A program made the position numbers and the translations under genes. This document shows positions 15,411 to 22,970 of a stretch of 37,048 bases of DNA, piece by piece. Under the pieces are notes generated by a model, which saw only the letters and a program-made list of their open reading frames with translations, had not been told where the DNA came from and searched no databases. Position 1 is the stretch's first letter; the number at the start of each line of letters is the position of its first letter. Source of the stretch: Muribaculaceae bacterium (GTDB lineage: Bacteria; Bacteroidota; Bacteroidia; Bacteroidales; Muribaculaceae); contig JAFLTW010000016.1 of NCBI GenBank assembly GCA_022509085.1, positions 1-37,048 of the forward strand, given 5' to 3'.

Positions 15411-17414
15411 TTGAAAGCGAAAAGAGATACAAGGAAGTTCCGGAGAGTGTGGCTGCCGCTGCTGGTGGCGATGCTCGCGTTCGCTATGCCCGCACGGGCG
15501 CAAGTGAACGCCGAGCAGGTGACGGCCATAGGCCGGAACGTGCTCTCCATGGACGACTATATGCTCGCCATCCACTACTTCAACCTCGCCATAAAGGCCA
15601 AAGACTACCTCGCCGAGCCGTACTTCCTGCGCGCCCTCGCCAAGATGAAGCTCGACGACTACAAGGGTGCCGAAGCCGACTGCACCACAGCCATAGAGCG
15701 GAGCAAATTCATGACGGAGGCCTACAAGCTGCGCGGCTTCGTGAGGCAGCAGATGGGGCTCGACTCCCTCGCCATAGAAGACTTCAACTATGGGCTGAGC
15801 CATAATCCCACCGATCGTGAGTTCCTCTTCTACAAAGCCGTGGCCGAGATCAACCTCAAGCGGTATGAGAGTGCCGACACCACCCTCGGTCGCCTCATCG
15901 CCGCCAACCCCCGCTTCCAGGAGGCCATGACGGCCCGGGCCCAGTTGAGAGTGGAGCGCGGGGATACTACCGGCGCTTTGCAAGACATCGACGCCAGCCT
16001 CAAGATCTCGAAATCGCAGGAATACCCCTACATCCTCAAGGCCCAGATCTACACCGAACGCGAAGACTGGCCCGAGGCCATAGAGGCTATGGACGAAGTG
16101 ATCCGTCTCTTCCCCGACCGCCCCGAGCTCTACATCAACCGCGCGTTCCTGCGCTATAAAGACGACGACTACTATGGAGCCATGGGCGACTACAACGAGA
16201 CCCTGCACATCGATCCCTACAACTCCTCCGCGCTCTTCAACCGCGGTCTGCTGCGCTTCGAGGTGATGGAGCTCGACGGCGCCGCCGAAGACTTCAGCCG
16301 GGTGCTCGACCTCGACGCCGGCAACTTCCACGCCCTATACAACCGTGCCCTCGTATACCTCTCGGCCGGCGACTACGCCAAGGCCGAGCCCGACATACGG
16401 CGCATCATAGCGCAATATCCCCGCTTCTACCCGGCATACTACGCCATGGCCCAGGCATTGCACGAGAAGGGCGACGAGAGGGGAGCCGTTAAAAATATGA
16501 TGATAGCCGACGACATAGTGCGCCGCTACGTGGAAAACCCCGAAAAGAACCCGCTTGACCGGCCTACCATCGACAGTATGGCCAACAGCCGCGGCCACGA
16601 GAAAGGTGAGGAGGAGACCGACCAGGAGATGATGGACCGCTTCAACCAGCTCGTCACCACGGAGGTGGATACGCAGGCCGCCCTCTCGTTTAACGACCGC
16701 TACAAGGGACGCGTGCAGGACCGCGAGACCTCCCTGGCTCCCGAACCCCTCTTCCAGCTGTCGCTCCTCGCACCCAAGGAGAGCCTCAAGGCTGTAGGCA
16801 ACTACTTCCGCGAGCTTGGCGAGCTCAACAGTCGCGGCTATATAGAGGAGACCATCTACCTCAAGGAAGACGCCACACCCCTCACACAGGAGGAGATAGA
16901 GAAAGCCTTCGAGCTCGTGGAGAGCTACACCCTGGCTCTGAGCAAGCCCAAGCCACGCGCCGTAGACTACATAGCCCGCGGCGTGCTCTACTCCATGCTG
17001 CGCAACTACGAGAGCTCCCTCGCCGACTTCAACAAGGCCCTCGAGCTCATGCCCGACTACACCGTGGCCCTTATGGGCAAGGGGTATGCAGCCGCCATGC
17101 TGCTGGCCACCGACAAAGATGCCAAACCGCTGGCTGTGATCGACATATACGACGACGCCCTGGCACGCAACCCTCGGCTCGTCTATGCCTGGTTTAACAA
17201 AGGCAACCTCTACTATCAGAACGGCGAGTTCGGCATGGCCGAATACTGCTTCGACCGCGCCGTTGAGCTTAACCCCGACCTCGGGCAGGCCTACTACAAC
17301 CGCGGGCTCTCGAGGATGCAGCAGGGGAAGAAAAACGAAGCCTTCTCCGACTTCAGCAAGGCCGGCGAGCTGGGAGTGCTGCAGGGGTATCGCGTACTGA
17401 AGTCGCTCCGCTGA
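15411..17414 (+). CDS. Exported tetratricopeptide-repeat protein
   Basis: This is a roughly 650-residue protein with an N-terminal signal (VWLPLLVAMLAFAMPARAQ) and many TPR units, such as AEPYFLRALAKMKLDDYKGA, NSSALFNRGLLRFEVMELDG, NFHALYNRALVYLSAGDYAK and, near the end, LVYAWFNKGNLYYQNGEFGM and LGQAYYNRGLSRMQQGKKNE. TPR arrays mediate protein-protein contacts, here probably in the periplasm. Partners are unknown. A non-TPR segment of about 130 residues lies between the two repeat blocks. The start is uncertain: TTG at 15411 would give a basic N-terminus suited to a signal peptide but almost no leader after the predicted promoter, whereas GTG at 15450 has a better-placed purine-rich site. Confidence 0.85.
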   Translation: MKAKRDTRKFRRVWLPLLVAMLAFAMPARAQVNAEQVTAIGRNVLSMDDYMLAIHYFNLAIKAKDYLAEPYFLRALAKMKLDDYKGAEADCTTAIERSKFMTEAYKLRGFVRQQMGLDSLAIEDFNYGLSHNPTDREFLFYKAVAEINLKRYESADTTLGRLIAANPRFQEAMTARAQLRVERGDTTGALQDIDASLKISKSQEYPYILKAQIYTEREDWPEAIEAMDEVIRLFPDRPELYINRAFLRYKDDDYYGAMGDYNETLHIDPYNSSALFNRGLLRFEVMELDGAAEDFSRVLDLDAGNFHALYNRALVYLSAGDYAKAEPDIRRIIAQYPRFYPAYYAMAQALHEKGDERGAVKNMMIADDIVRRYVENPEKNPLDRPTIDSMANSRGHEKGEEETDQEMMDRFNQLVTTEVDTQAALSFNDRYKGRVQDRETSLAPEPLFQLSLLAPKESLKAVGNYFRELGELNSRGYIEETIYLKEDATPLTQEEIEKAFELVESYTLALSKPKPRAVDYIARGVLYSMLRNYESSLADFNKALELMPDYTVALMGKGYAAAMLLATDKDAKPLAVIDIYDDALARNPRLVYAWFNKGNLYYQNGEFGMAEYCFDRAVELNPDLGQAYYNRGLSRMQQGKKNEAFSDFSKAGELGVLQGYRVLKSLR

Positions 17415-17426
17415 AAATCTGTAGCT

Positions 17427-17456
17427 CCGCGTTAACAATTTTTGTTGGTTGCGGCC
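17427..17456 (+). terminator. Imperfect hairpin between the TPR gene and thrS
   Basis: CCGC...GCGG closes a stem with AACAA-TTT-TTGTT at its tip. No strong T-run follows. It could be a weak terminator of the TPR transcript. Its sequence resembles one arm of the rpmI leader (see findings). Confidence 0.35.
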
Positions 17457-17477
17457 TGATATTTGCTGAAAAATCAT

Positions 17478-17485
17478 TAACTTTG
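17478..17485 (+). promoter_or_regulatory. -7 box TAACTTTG for thrS
   Basis: TAACTTTG lies 25 bases before the thrS ATG at 17511. It supports that ATG over the TTG at 17490, which would be at the transcript start. Confidence 0.65.
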
Positions 17486-17510
17486 CAAGTTGAAAGAAAA
17501 ATCGAGACTA

Positions 17511-19469
17511 ATGATTAAGATTACATTTCCCGACGGCAACGTCAAAGAATTCGAAAAAGGAACGACTCCTTACCAGATAGCCGAGAGCATCAGTCCGCGT
17601 TTTGCGGCCGACGTGCTTGCAGCCAAAGTGAACGGCAACAAATGGGACATCTCCCGTCCCATCGACGAAGACGCCAAGATCGAGTTATTCAAATGGGACT
17701 CTCCGGAGGGCAAGCATGCCTTCTGGCACTCCTCTGCCCACCTTATGGCCGAGGCGCTTCAGGAGCTCTTCCCCGGTGTGAAATTCGGTATCGGACCCGC
17801 CATAGAAAACGGATTCTATTATGACATCGACCCCGGGGAACACAAGATAACGGCCGAAGACATGCCCCGCATCGAGAAGAAGATGATGGAGATAGCTGCA
17901 AGAAAGCAGCCCATCGTGCGCGAGGAGATAGCCAAGGCCGACGCCCTCAAGATGTTTGGCGAGAAAGGCGAGGTGTATAAATGCGAGCTCATCGACGAGC
18001 TCGAAGACGGCACCATCACCACGTATTCGCAGGGCGGCTTCACCGACCTCTGCCGCGGTCCGCACCTTCCGAGCATGGCCCCGATCAAGGCCGTGAAGGT
18101 GACCTCGCTCGCCGGCGCCTATTGGCGCGGCGACGAGAAGCGCCAGCAGCTTGTGCGCGTATATGGCATCACCTTCCCCAAAAAGAAGATGCTCGACGAA
18201 TATCTCGTAATGCTCGAAGAGGCAAAGAAGCGCGACCACCGCAAGCTCGGAAAGGAGATGGAGCTCTTCACATTCTCGCCCACAGTAGGGCAGGGGCTTC
18301 CCCTTTGGCTCCCCAAAGGAGCGGCGCTCCGCGACCGCCTGGAGCAGTTTCTGCGCAAGATACAGAAAGAATACGGCTACCTGCAGGTGATCACCCCGCA
18401 CATCGGCAACAAGATGCTCTACGTAACCTCCGGCCACTGGGCAAAATATGGAAAGGACTCCTTCCAGCCCATCAAGACCCCCGAGGAGGGCGAGGAATAT
18501 CTGCTCAAGCCTATGAACTGTCCCCATCACTGCGAGATCTACAAGGCATTCCCGCGCAGCTACCGCGACCTGCCGCTGCGTCTGGCGGAGTTTGGCACCG
18601 TCTACCGCTACGAGCAGAGCGGCGAGCTTCACGGCCTGACGCGCGTGAGGGGTTTCACGCAGGATGACGCCCACATCTTCTGCCGCCCCGAGCAGATCAA
18701 GGATGAGTTCCTCAAGGTGATGGACATCATACTTTACATCTTCAAGGCTCTCGACTTCAAAAACTTCGAGGCCCAGATATCTCTGCGCGACCCCAACAAT
18801 AAGGAAAAATACATCGGCTCCGACGAAAACTGGAAGCTCGCCGAGCAGGCCATCATCGAGGCCTGTGCCGAGAAGGGACTCAACGCCACGCAGGTGGAGG
18901 GTGAGGCTGCCTTCTATGGTCCGAAGCTCGACTTTATGGTGCGCGACGCCATCGGCAGGAAGTGGCAGCTCGGCACGATACAGGTTGACTACAACCTGCC
19001 CGAGCGCTTCGAGCTCGAATTCACGGGCAGCGACAACCAGAAACACCGCCCGGTGATGATCCACCGTGCCCCCTTCGGGTCGATGGAACGCTTCGTGGCC
19101 GTGCTCCTCGAGCACACGGCAGGCAAGCTGCCCCTCTGGCTCATTCCGGAGCAGGCGGTGGTGCTCCCCATCAGCGAGAAATTCAACGACTACGCCTTCG
19201 AGGTGGTGAAGGAGCTCGACAAGCACGGCGTAAGGGCCATCGTAGACGACCGCAACGAGAAAATCGGCAAGAAAATACGCGACAACGAACTGAAAAAAAT
19301 ACCCTATCTGCTCATTGTAGGCGAAAAAGAACAGGAAAATGGTGAAATTTCTGTAAGAAAACAGGGTGAAGGTGATAAAGGTTCGATGAAAATAGTTAAC
19401 TTTGCAGACGCATTGAACGCCGAGGTGGAGGCAATGACCTCCGGCGAGGCTCAGGCAGACAAAAAATAA
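17511..19469 (+). CDS. thrS: Threonyl-tRNA synthetase
   Basis: The 652 residues are full length for bacterial ThrRS, which charges tRNA-Thr with threonine. The order is a TGS domain ([20 protein letters not shown]), the editing/SAD domain with [11 protein letters not shown] (His near residue 74) and the class II catalytic core. The core has [11 protein letters not shown], whose Cys337 and His help bind the active-site zinc, and [14 protein letters not shown] (motif 2). The anticodon-binding domain comes last ([13 protein letters not shown]). The ATG at 17511 was chosen for position relative to the promoter and the family start. It heads the thrS-infC-rpmI-rplT cluster, with infC 32 bases downstream. 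Confidence 0.97.
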   Translation: MIKITFPDGNVKEFEKGTTPYQIAESISPRFAADVLAAKVNGNKWDISRPIDEDAKIELFKWDSPEGKHAFWHSSAHLMAEALQELFPGVKFGIGPAIENGFYYDIDPGEHKITAEDMPRIEKKMMEIAARKQPIVREEIAKADALKMFGEKGEVYKCELIDELEDGTITTYSQGGFTDLCRGPHLPSMAPIKAVKVTSLAGAYWRGDEKRQQLVRVYGITFPKKKMLDEYLVMLEEAKKRDHRKLGKEMELFTFSPTVGQGLPLWLPKGAALRDRLEQFLRKIQKEYGYLQVITPHIGNKMLYVTSGHWAKYGKDSFQPIKTPEEGEEYLLKPMNCPHHCEIYKAFPRSYRDLPLRLAEFGTVYRYEQSGELHGLTRVRGFTQDDAHIFCRPEQIKDEFLKVMDIILYIFKALDFKNFEAQISLRDPNNKEKYIGSDENWKLAEQAIIEACAEKGLNATQVEGEAAFYGPKLDFMVRDAIGRKWQLGTIQVDYNLPERFELEFTGSDNQKHRPVMIHRAPFGSMERFVAVLLEHTAGKLPLWLIPEQAVVLPISEKFNDYAFEVVKELDKHGVRAIVDDRNEKIGKKIRDNELKKIPYLLIVGEKEQENGEISVRKQGEGDKGSMKIVNFADALNAEVEAMTSGEAQADKK

Positions 19470-19501
19470 ACCTAAAAACAGAGTCGAGAAAACAGAACTG
19501 A

Positions 19502-20176
19502 ATGGAGAAAAAGCCCCAATTCGGTGCTCCCCGCAGACCAATGGGAGCTCGCCCTACACCGGGAGATAGAGGCAGGAGAGACGAGAGGTCGGCCAAGGAC
19601 CCCTACTACACCAACGAGCAGATCCGCGCACGCGAGGTTAGGCTCGTAGGCGACAACGTGGAACAGGGAATCTACCCCATAGAACGCGCACGCCAGATTG
19701 CCGCGGAGCAGGGACTTGACCTCATAGAGATCTCTCCGACAGCCGAGCCCCCCGTATGTAAGATTCTCGACTATCAGAAGTTTCTCTACCAGCAGAAGAA
19801 GCGCCAGAAGGAGCAGAAGCAGAAGGCTACGAAGGTTGTGGTGAAGGAGATTCGTTTCGGTCCGCAGACCGACGACCACGACTACAACTTCAAGCTCAAG
19901 CACGCCCAGGGCTTCCTGAAGGAGGGGTCGAAGGTTAAGGCCTACGTATTTTTCCGCGGCAGGTCGATCCTTTTCAAGGAGCAGGGCGAGATATTGCTGC
20001 TTCGCTTCGCCAACGACCTCGAGGAGCTCGGTAAGGTAGAGCAGATGCCCGTGCTCGAAGGGAAGAGGATGACGATAATGATCTCGCCCCTGAAGAGCGC
20101 CCCGAAGAAAGACAAACCCAAACCCGAACAGAAAGCCAAGCCCGAGGCGGCGCCGGAAGAGACGGGAGAAGTGTAA
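19502..20176 (+). CDS. infC: Translation initiation factor IF-3
   Basis: This 224-residue protein keeps 30S subunits free and checks start codons. It has the N-domain ([40 protein letters not shown]), the basic linker ([17 protein letters not shown]) and the C-domain ([34 protein letters not shown]). An N-terminal Gly/Arg/Pro-rich extension of about 35 residues and a C-terminal Lys/Pro/Glu tail ([20 protein letters not shown]) are additions common in Bacteroidota. Unlike the E. coli gene with its rare AUU start, this one uses ATG, so the classical AUU autoregulation is not expected here. Confidence 0.97.
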   Translation: MEKKPQFGAPRRPMGARPTPGDRGRRDERSAKDPYYTNEQIRAREVRLVGDNVEQGIYPIERARQIAAEQGLDLIEISPTAEPPVCKILDYQKFLYQQKKRQKEQKQKATKVVVKEIRFGPQTDDHDYNFKLKHAQGFLKEGSKVKAYVFFRGRSILFKEQGEILLLRFANDLEELGKVEQMPVLEGKRMTIMISPLKSAPKKDKPKPEQKAKPEAAPEETGEV

Positions 20177-20412
20177 AAGACAAATAATTGTGACCGTAGG
20201 CACGCATGGAAGTATTGACAGGATAAAAGACCCCATCCAATAATGAATGTTAAAACGCAGGACGGTGAATTTTTGATGATTTTCAGCAAGTTGATGAAGG
20301 AATGATGCGGGCATCATGACTGAAGAGACTTGGCTGAAAAACACAAAAAGGCACCGGAAGGCGCAAAACTAGAATACAAAATCTAAACGAATGTTAAACA
20401 AAACCCCTCACT

Positions 20413-20517
20413 ATGAGAAGTAAAGTTACCGTTGTCTCGCAGCTTCACGCCATCTTTGACTCTTTGTTTAAGTCACATACTCCCGGTATGCTCCTTAAAC
20501 TGCAGAGCCAAATCTGA
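20413..20517 (+). CDS. Possible 34-residue small ORF in the rpmI leader
   Basis: The ATG at 20413 opens a frame that starts MRSKVTVVSQLHAIFDSLFK, ends LLKLQSQI and stops at TGA 20515-20517. The composition (amphipathic, Leu/Phe/Lys/Ser) looks protein-like rather than random. No strong ribosome site is visible, but Bacteroidota sites are often weak. Its second half overlaps the 20466-20500 hairpin, so translation would open that structure, as leader peptides do. I do not recognise it. Confidence 0.3.
   Translation: MRSKVTVVSQLHAIFDSLFKSHTPGMLLKLQSQI
20466..20500 (+). promoter_or_regulatory. Hairpin with internal loop, possible L20 site
   Basis: GTTTAAG / CTTAAAC (7 bp) closes a symmetric internal loop (TCA opposite CTC), then CATAC / GTATG (5 bp) with a TCCCG loop. 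L20 operators are helices with internal loops that mimic the 23S rRNA site; the match is by shape only. Confidence 0.4.
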
Positions 20518-20606
20518 CGCAAATCTGCGACCCTGCGTTAACATTTCTTATTGGATGGGGTCTTAGTGCCGAGGTAAATTAATAACTACTAATTTTTAAA
20601 ACTACA

Positions 20607-20804
20607 ATGCCAAAAGTTAAAACAAACTGTGCAGCAAAAAAACGTTTTGCACTGACGGGCACCGGTAAGATCAAGAGGAAACACGCTTACCACAGCCACA
20701 TCTTGACGAAGAAGACCAAGAAACGCAAACGCAACCTCGACCACACCACTCTGGTGGCTTCGGCCAACGAGCGTCAGGTAAAATCGCTTCTCACCCTTCG
20801 TTAA
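20607..20804 (+). CDS. rpmI: 50S ribosomal protein L35
   Basis: The 65-residue, very basic protein begins [20 protein letters not shown] and has the L35 signature [20 protein letters not shown]. It is a component of the large ribosomal subunit. A 430-base structured leader separates it from infC, and rplT follows after 84 bases, the conserved rpmI-rplT order. Its level is probably set together with L20 through the leader. Confidence 0.98.
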   Translation: MPKVKTNCAAKKRFALTGTGKIKRKHAYHSHILTKKTKKRKRNLDHTTLVASANERQVKSLLTLR

Positions 20805-20888
20805 AATCACTTAATATTAACCGAGCTGTGAGCCCCTAAGTGCCCAAAGAATATTAGGCCGCTCACGTTCAAAAATCAGAAAAGAAAA

Positions 20889-21233
20889 ATGCCAAGATCA
20901 GTAAATCACGTTGCTTCACGTGCAAAAAGGAAGAAAATCCTGAAACTTACCCGCGGCTATTTTGGTAGCCGTCGCAATGTATGGACCGTAGCCAAGAACA
21001 CTTGGGAGAAGGGTCTGACGTATGCATACCGCGACCGCAAGCAAAAGAAACGCAACTTCCGCGCGTTGTGGATTCAGCGTATCAACGCTGCAGCCCGCAT
21101 GGAAGACCTTTCATACAGCAAGCTTATGGGCCTCATCCACAAGGCAGGGATCGAGATCAACCGCAAGGTGCTCGCCGACCTGGCCATGAACAATCCCGAG
21201 GCATTCAAGGCTATCGTAGACAAGGTGAAGTAA
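20889..21233 (+). CDS. rplT: 50S ribosomal protein L20
   Basis: The 114 residues begin [20 protein letters not shown] and carry the L20 pattern [16 protein letters not shown], then [21 protein letters not shown]20 binds 23S rRNA early in large-subunit assembly and, in E. coli and Bacillus, represses its own operon by binding the leader. The length is typical. It is the last protein gene of the cluster; a structured RNA segment starts about 20 bases after its stop. Confidence 0.98.
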   Translation: MPRSVNHVASRAKRKKILKLTRGYFGSRRNVWTVAKNTWEKGLTYAYRDRKQKKRNFRALWIQRINAAARMEDLSYSKLMGLIHKAGIEINRKVLADLAMNNPEAFKAIVDKVK

Positions 21234-21256
21234 GTTTCATTCTTCAATAAAAATCT

Positions 21257-21440
21257 CCACATCAAAGACGATCGGGAAACTCATCAAATCTTATGAAATG
21301 CCGAGACAAGTTGCGCCTCTAATGGCGGGCCCCACCCCTTCGGGGGATCTCCCTTCGGGGAGACAGGCGGATTACAAAGGAGTCGCAGCCCTCAAATCCT
21401 GTCAATCGGAGTTTCATCACGCTCCTTTGATGTGGTTTTT
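21257..21440 (+). ncRNA. Candidate structured RNA downstream of rplT (Bacteroidales-1 / 6S-like)
   Basis: A perfect 11-bp outer stem, CCACATCAAAG (21257-21267) with CTTTGATGTGG (21425-21435), closes a 179-base region. Just inside, GAAACTC and GAGTTTC (21276-21282 with 21409-21415) pair. At the centre are two adjacent UUCG-tetraloop hairpins, CCCC-TTCG-GGGG and TCTCCC-TTCG-GGGAGA. TTTTT follows the outer stem. Five features (place after rplT, about 180-base size, rod-like closure, end terminator and a near -7 box, TAAGTTTC at 21231) agree with the Bacteroidales-1 RNA motif, known to occur downstream of L20 genes and, as I recall, proposed to be a 6S RNA. I could not run a covariance search. 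Confidence 0.5.
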
Positions 21441-21444
21441 CTAC

Positions 21445-21475
21445 AAAAAATTCGACCTGTTTGGTCGAATTTTTT
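21445..21475 (+). terminator. Rho-independent terminator after the rplT region
   Basis: AAAAAATTCGACC (21445-21457) pairs perfectly with GGTCGAATTTTTT (21463-21475) around TGTTT; the 3' arm ends in a T-run. It closes the translation cluster and the putative small RNA. Confidence 0.85.
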
Positions 21476-21537
21476 GTTATATATGCAGAGACTAAGTTAT
21501 TTTAAGAACAAAACAACAACCTGAAAAAATAAATTCC

Positions 21538-22290
21538 ATGAAATCTGTAAAAGACACCCTGCTCGAGCGCACGTCGGTGCGCCGCTACGAACGCGAGTCC
21601 ATCCCCGAGGACAAGATGCAGTTTATCTTCGAGGCCATACGAAACACTCCTACCAGCTACAACGGTCAGCAGTTTTCCGTGATCGACATTTCCGACCAGA
21701 ACCTGAAGGAGCAGCTCTACGAGCTGACCGGGCAAAAGCAGCTCAAGACATGCAACCGGCTTCTGATATTCCTTTCCGACTACAACAAGATTGAGCTTCT
21801 GGCTCAAAAGAAGGGCCTGGAGATGCCGCCCATCACCAACACGATGGACGGAGTGATTATCGGCGTGATTGACGCCTCGCTGGCTATGATGAGTGCCGTG
21901 GTGGCGGCCGAGAGTGTAGGTCTGGGTAGCAACTGTGTGGGCTATCTGCGCACTGTAGACCCTGCCAGGGTGGCTGAGTTGCTGAAGCTCCCGAAGGGGG
22001 TATTTGTGGTGTGCGGGCTTGCCATCGGGGTTCCGCGCGAGCATCCCGACCTCAAGCCGAAAGAACCGCAGAGCGTGGTGTTCCACCGCAATTGCTACAA
22101 TCAGGACACCGACGCCTTACTGGCCGACCTTGCACGTTACGACGAGGAGGTGAGCGAATACAACCGCACGCGTTCGGGCGCCACCACCGACAACGACTGG
22201 TGTGGCCACATCCTTGGCTACTACGCCTATGCCTGCGACTACCGCATCCTCGACTATCTCAAGGCACAAGGCTACGACGTGAAGAAATAG
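21538..22290 (+). CDS. Nitroreductase-family flavoenzyme (NfsA-like)
   Basis: The 250-residue protein has the FMN-binding start of nitroreductases, LLERTSVRRYERESIPEDKM with the conserved SxRxY/F, and NTPTSYNGQQ for flavin contact. Further on are SAVVAAESVGLGSNCVGYLR and the LPKGVFVVCGLAIGVP segment. Such enzymes are NAD(P)H-dependent, cytoplasmic, and reduce nitro, quinone or flavin substrates; the true substrate is unknown. The length and the C-terminal arm fit the NfsA/FRP branch better than the short NfnB-type. It stands alone between two terminators. Confidence 0.88.
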   Translation: MKSVKDTLLERTSVRRYERESIPEDKMQFIFEAIRNTPTSYNGQQFSVIDISDQNLKEQLYELTGQKQLKTCNRLLIFLSDYNKIELLAQKKGLEMPPITNTMDGVIIGVIDASLAMMSAVVAAESVGLGSNCVGYLRTVDPARVAELLKLPKGVFVVCGLAIGVPREHPDLKPKEPQSVVFHRNCYNQDTDALLADLARYDEEVSEYNRTRSGATTDNDWCGHILGYYAYACDYRILDYLKAQGYDVKK

Positions 22291-22313
22291 AGGGCCTCTC
22301 TCCAATCGGTAAC

Positions 22314-22370
22314 AGCTTTAAAAAGAACTCTTGTGAGCGAAATATCCCCACAAGGGTTCTTTTTTAAGCT
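22314..22370 (+). terminator. Terminator after the nitroreductase gene
   Basis: A long, nearly perfect stem (AGCTTTAAAAAGAACTCTTGTG paired as two runs with CACAAGGGTTC and TTTTTTAAGCT) surrounds a loop of about 14 bases. The A- and T-runs on both sides would let it work in both directions. Confidence 0.8.
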
Positions 22371-22419
22371 ATTATAAAAGGAGGTAGCCTCGCTCCCATG
22401 ACAAATTGATTCCCTATAT

Positions 22420-22506
22420 ACCTGCGCTTTCCTGATAATTTAAAGCATTCCAAACCTGCGCACTCCTGACATTTTGCCGTACTCTATACCTGCGCACTCC
22501 TATTAA
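22420..22506 (+). repeat. Three direct repeats spaced exactly 34 bp, upstream of hipB
   Basis: ACCTGCGCTTTCCTGATAA at 22420, ACCTGCGCACTCCTGAC at 22454 and ACCTGCGCACTCCTATTAA at 22488 share the core ACCTGCGC-nn-TCCT. Both gaps are 34 bases start to start. The last copy ends 38 bases before the -33 element of the hipB promoter. They look like regulator-binding sites; autorepression by the HipB-like protein is the simplest reading. Confidence 0.65.
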
Positions 22507-22543
22507 TTCCATTTCTCTAATTAAAAAAGAGTAATTCTAAAGT

Positions 22544-22573
22544 TTGCAATTTAAACTTTTATTGCTAAATTTG
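22544..22573 (+). promoter_or_regulatory. Promoter of hipBA (TTG-N19-TAAATTTG)
   Basis: TTG at 22544-22546 and TAAATTTG at 22566-22573 are 19 bases apart. The predicted transcript begins about 25 bases before the hipB ATG. Confidence 0.7.
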
Positions 22574-22601
22574 CAGTCTAATGGTTTAGATTCTGCCTCT
22601 T

Positions 22602-22970
22602 ATGAATGAGAATATTTATATAATGCCCGATGTCTCGATATTGAAGGCTATCGGTGAGAAATTCAGATTCCTGCGTCTGCGAAGGAATATTACGCAGAAG
22701 CAACTCGCAGAGGATACTCTGCTCTCACTTTCCACAATCAAAAAGATTGAGAAGGGAGAAATAGCCTCGTTCGACTCATTCCTACGGGTGCTCCGTATGC
22801 TCCATAAGCTCGATTGCCTCACCACCCTCGTAGAAGAGGAAGATCTCACCCCGTCGGAGTATTATAAGCTTAGACAGTCAGCAAAGAAGCATCTGCGCAA
22901 ACGGGCCACCAAAGCTAAGACCCAATCTAAGTCCCAAATTCCCACACAAAACACTTTTTCCAAATGGTAG
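22602..22970 (+). CDS. HipB-like helix-turn-helix antitoxin / repressor
   Basis: This 122-residue protein has an N-terminal Cro/C1-type helix-turn-helix: IGEKFRFLRLRRNITQKQLA, then EDTLLSLSTIKKIEKGE (about residues 14-54). The C-terminus is basic (KKHLRKRATKAKTQSK). Such proteins bind and neutralise the HipA kinase and repress their own operon. The gene overlaps the hipA-like start by 7 bases (ATGGTAG), so the products are translationally coupled. Start at 22602 or at the in-frame ATG 22623 (MPDVSILK). The three upstream 34-bp-spaced repeats are likely operators. Confidence 0.87.
   Translation: MNENIYIMPDVSILKAIGEKFRFLRLRRNITQKQLAEDTLLSLSTIKKIEKGEIASFDSFLRVLRMLHKLDCLTTLVEEEDLTPSEYYKLRQSAKKHLRKRATKAKTQSKSQIPTQNTFSKW

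Larger units (their letters stand above)
20227..20564 (+). promoter_or_regulatory. Candidate ribosomal-protein leader with long inverted repeat
   Basis: The 430 bases between infC and rpmI hold two far-apart complementary arms, 20227-20261 and 20532-20564. The first 17 bases pair perfectly (AAGACCCCATCCAATAA), followed by a further 7 bp (AATGTTA) and 7 bp (ACGCAGG) across small mismatches. They enclose about 270 bases with several local hairpins, including ATGATGC/GCATCAT at 20302-20317. The second arm ends 42 bases before the rpmI ATG. In E. coli and Bacillus the rpmI-rplT genes are repressed by L20 binding a folded leader, partly through long-range pairing. The position suggests the same logic; the fold itself is inferred by eye. 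Confidence 0.5.

Noticed and set aside
15309..17477. Two long minus-strand open frames opposite the TPR gene
   Set aside because: Val/Gly/Glu-rich composition is typical of antisense shadows, and TPR repeats are clear on the plus strand.
17685..19541. 618-residue minus-strand open frame opposite thrS
   Set aside because: thrS is unmistakable on the plus strand; the minus frame has no domain pattern.
22420..22506. CRISPR or plasmid origin iterons
   Set aside because: Only three short repeats with 15-20-base gaps, no cas or rep gene, and a toxin-antitoxin promoter directly downstream.
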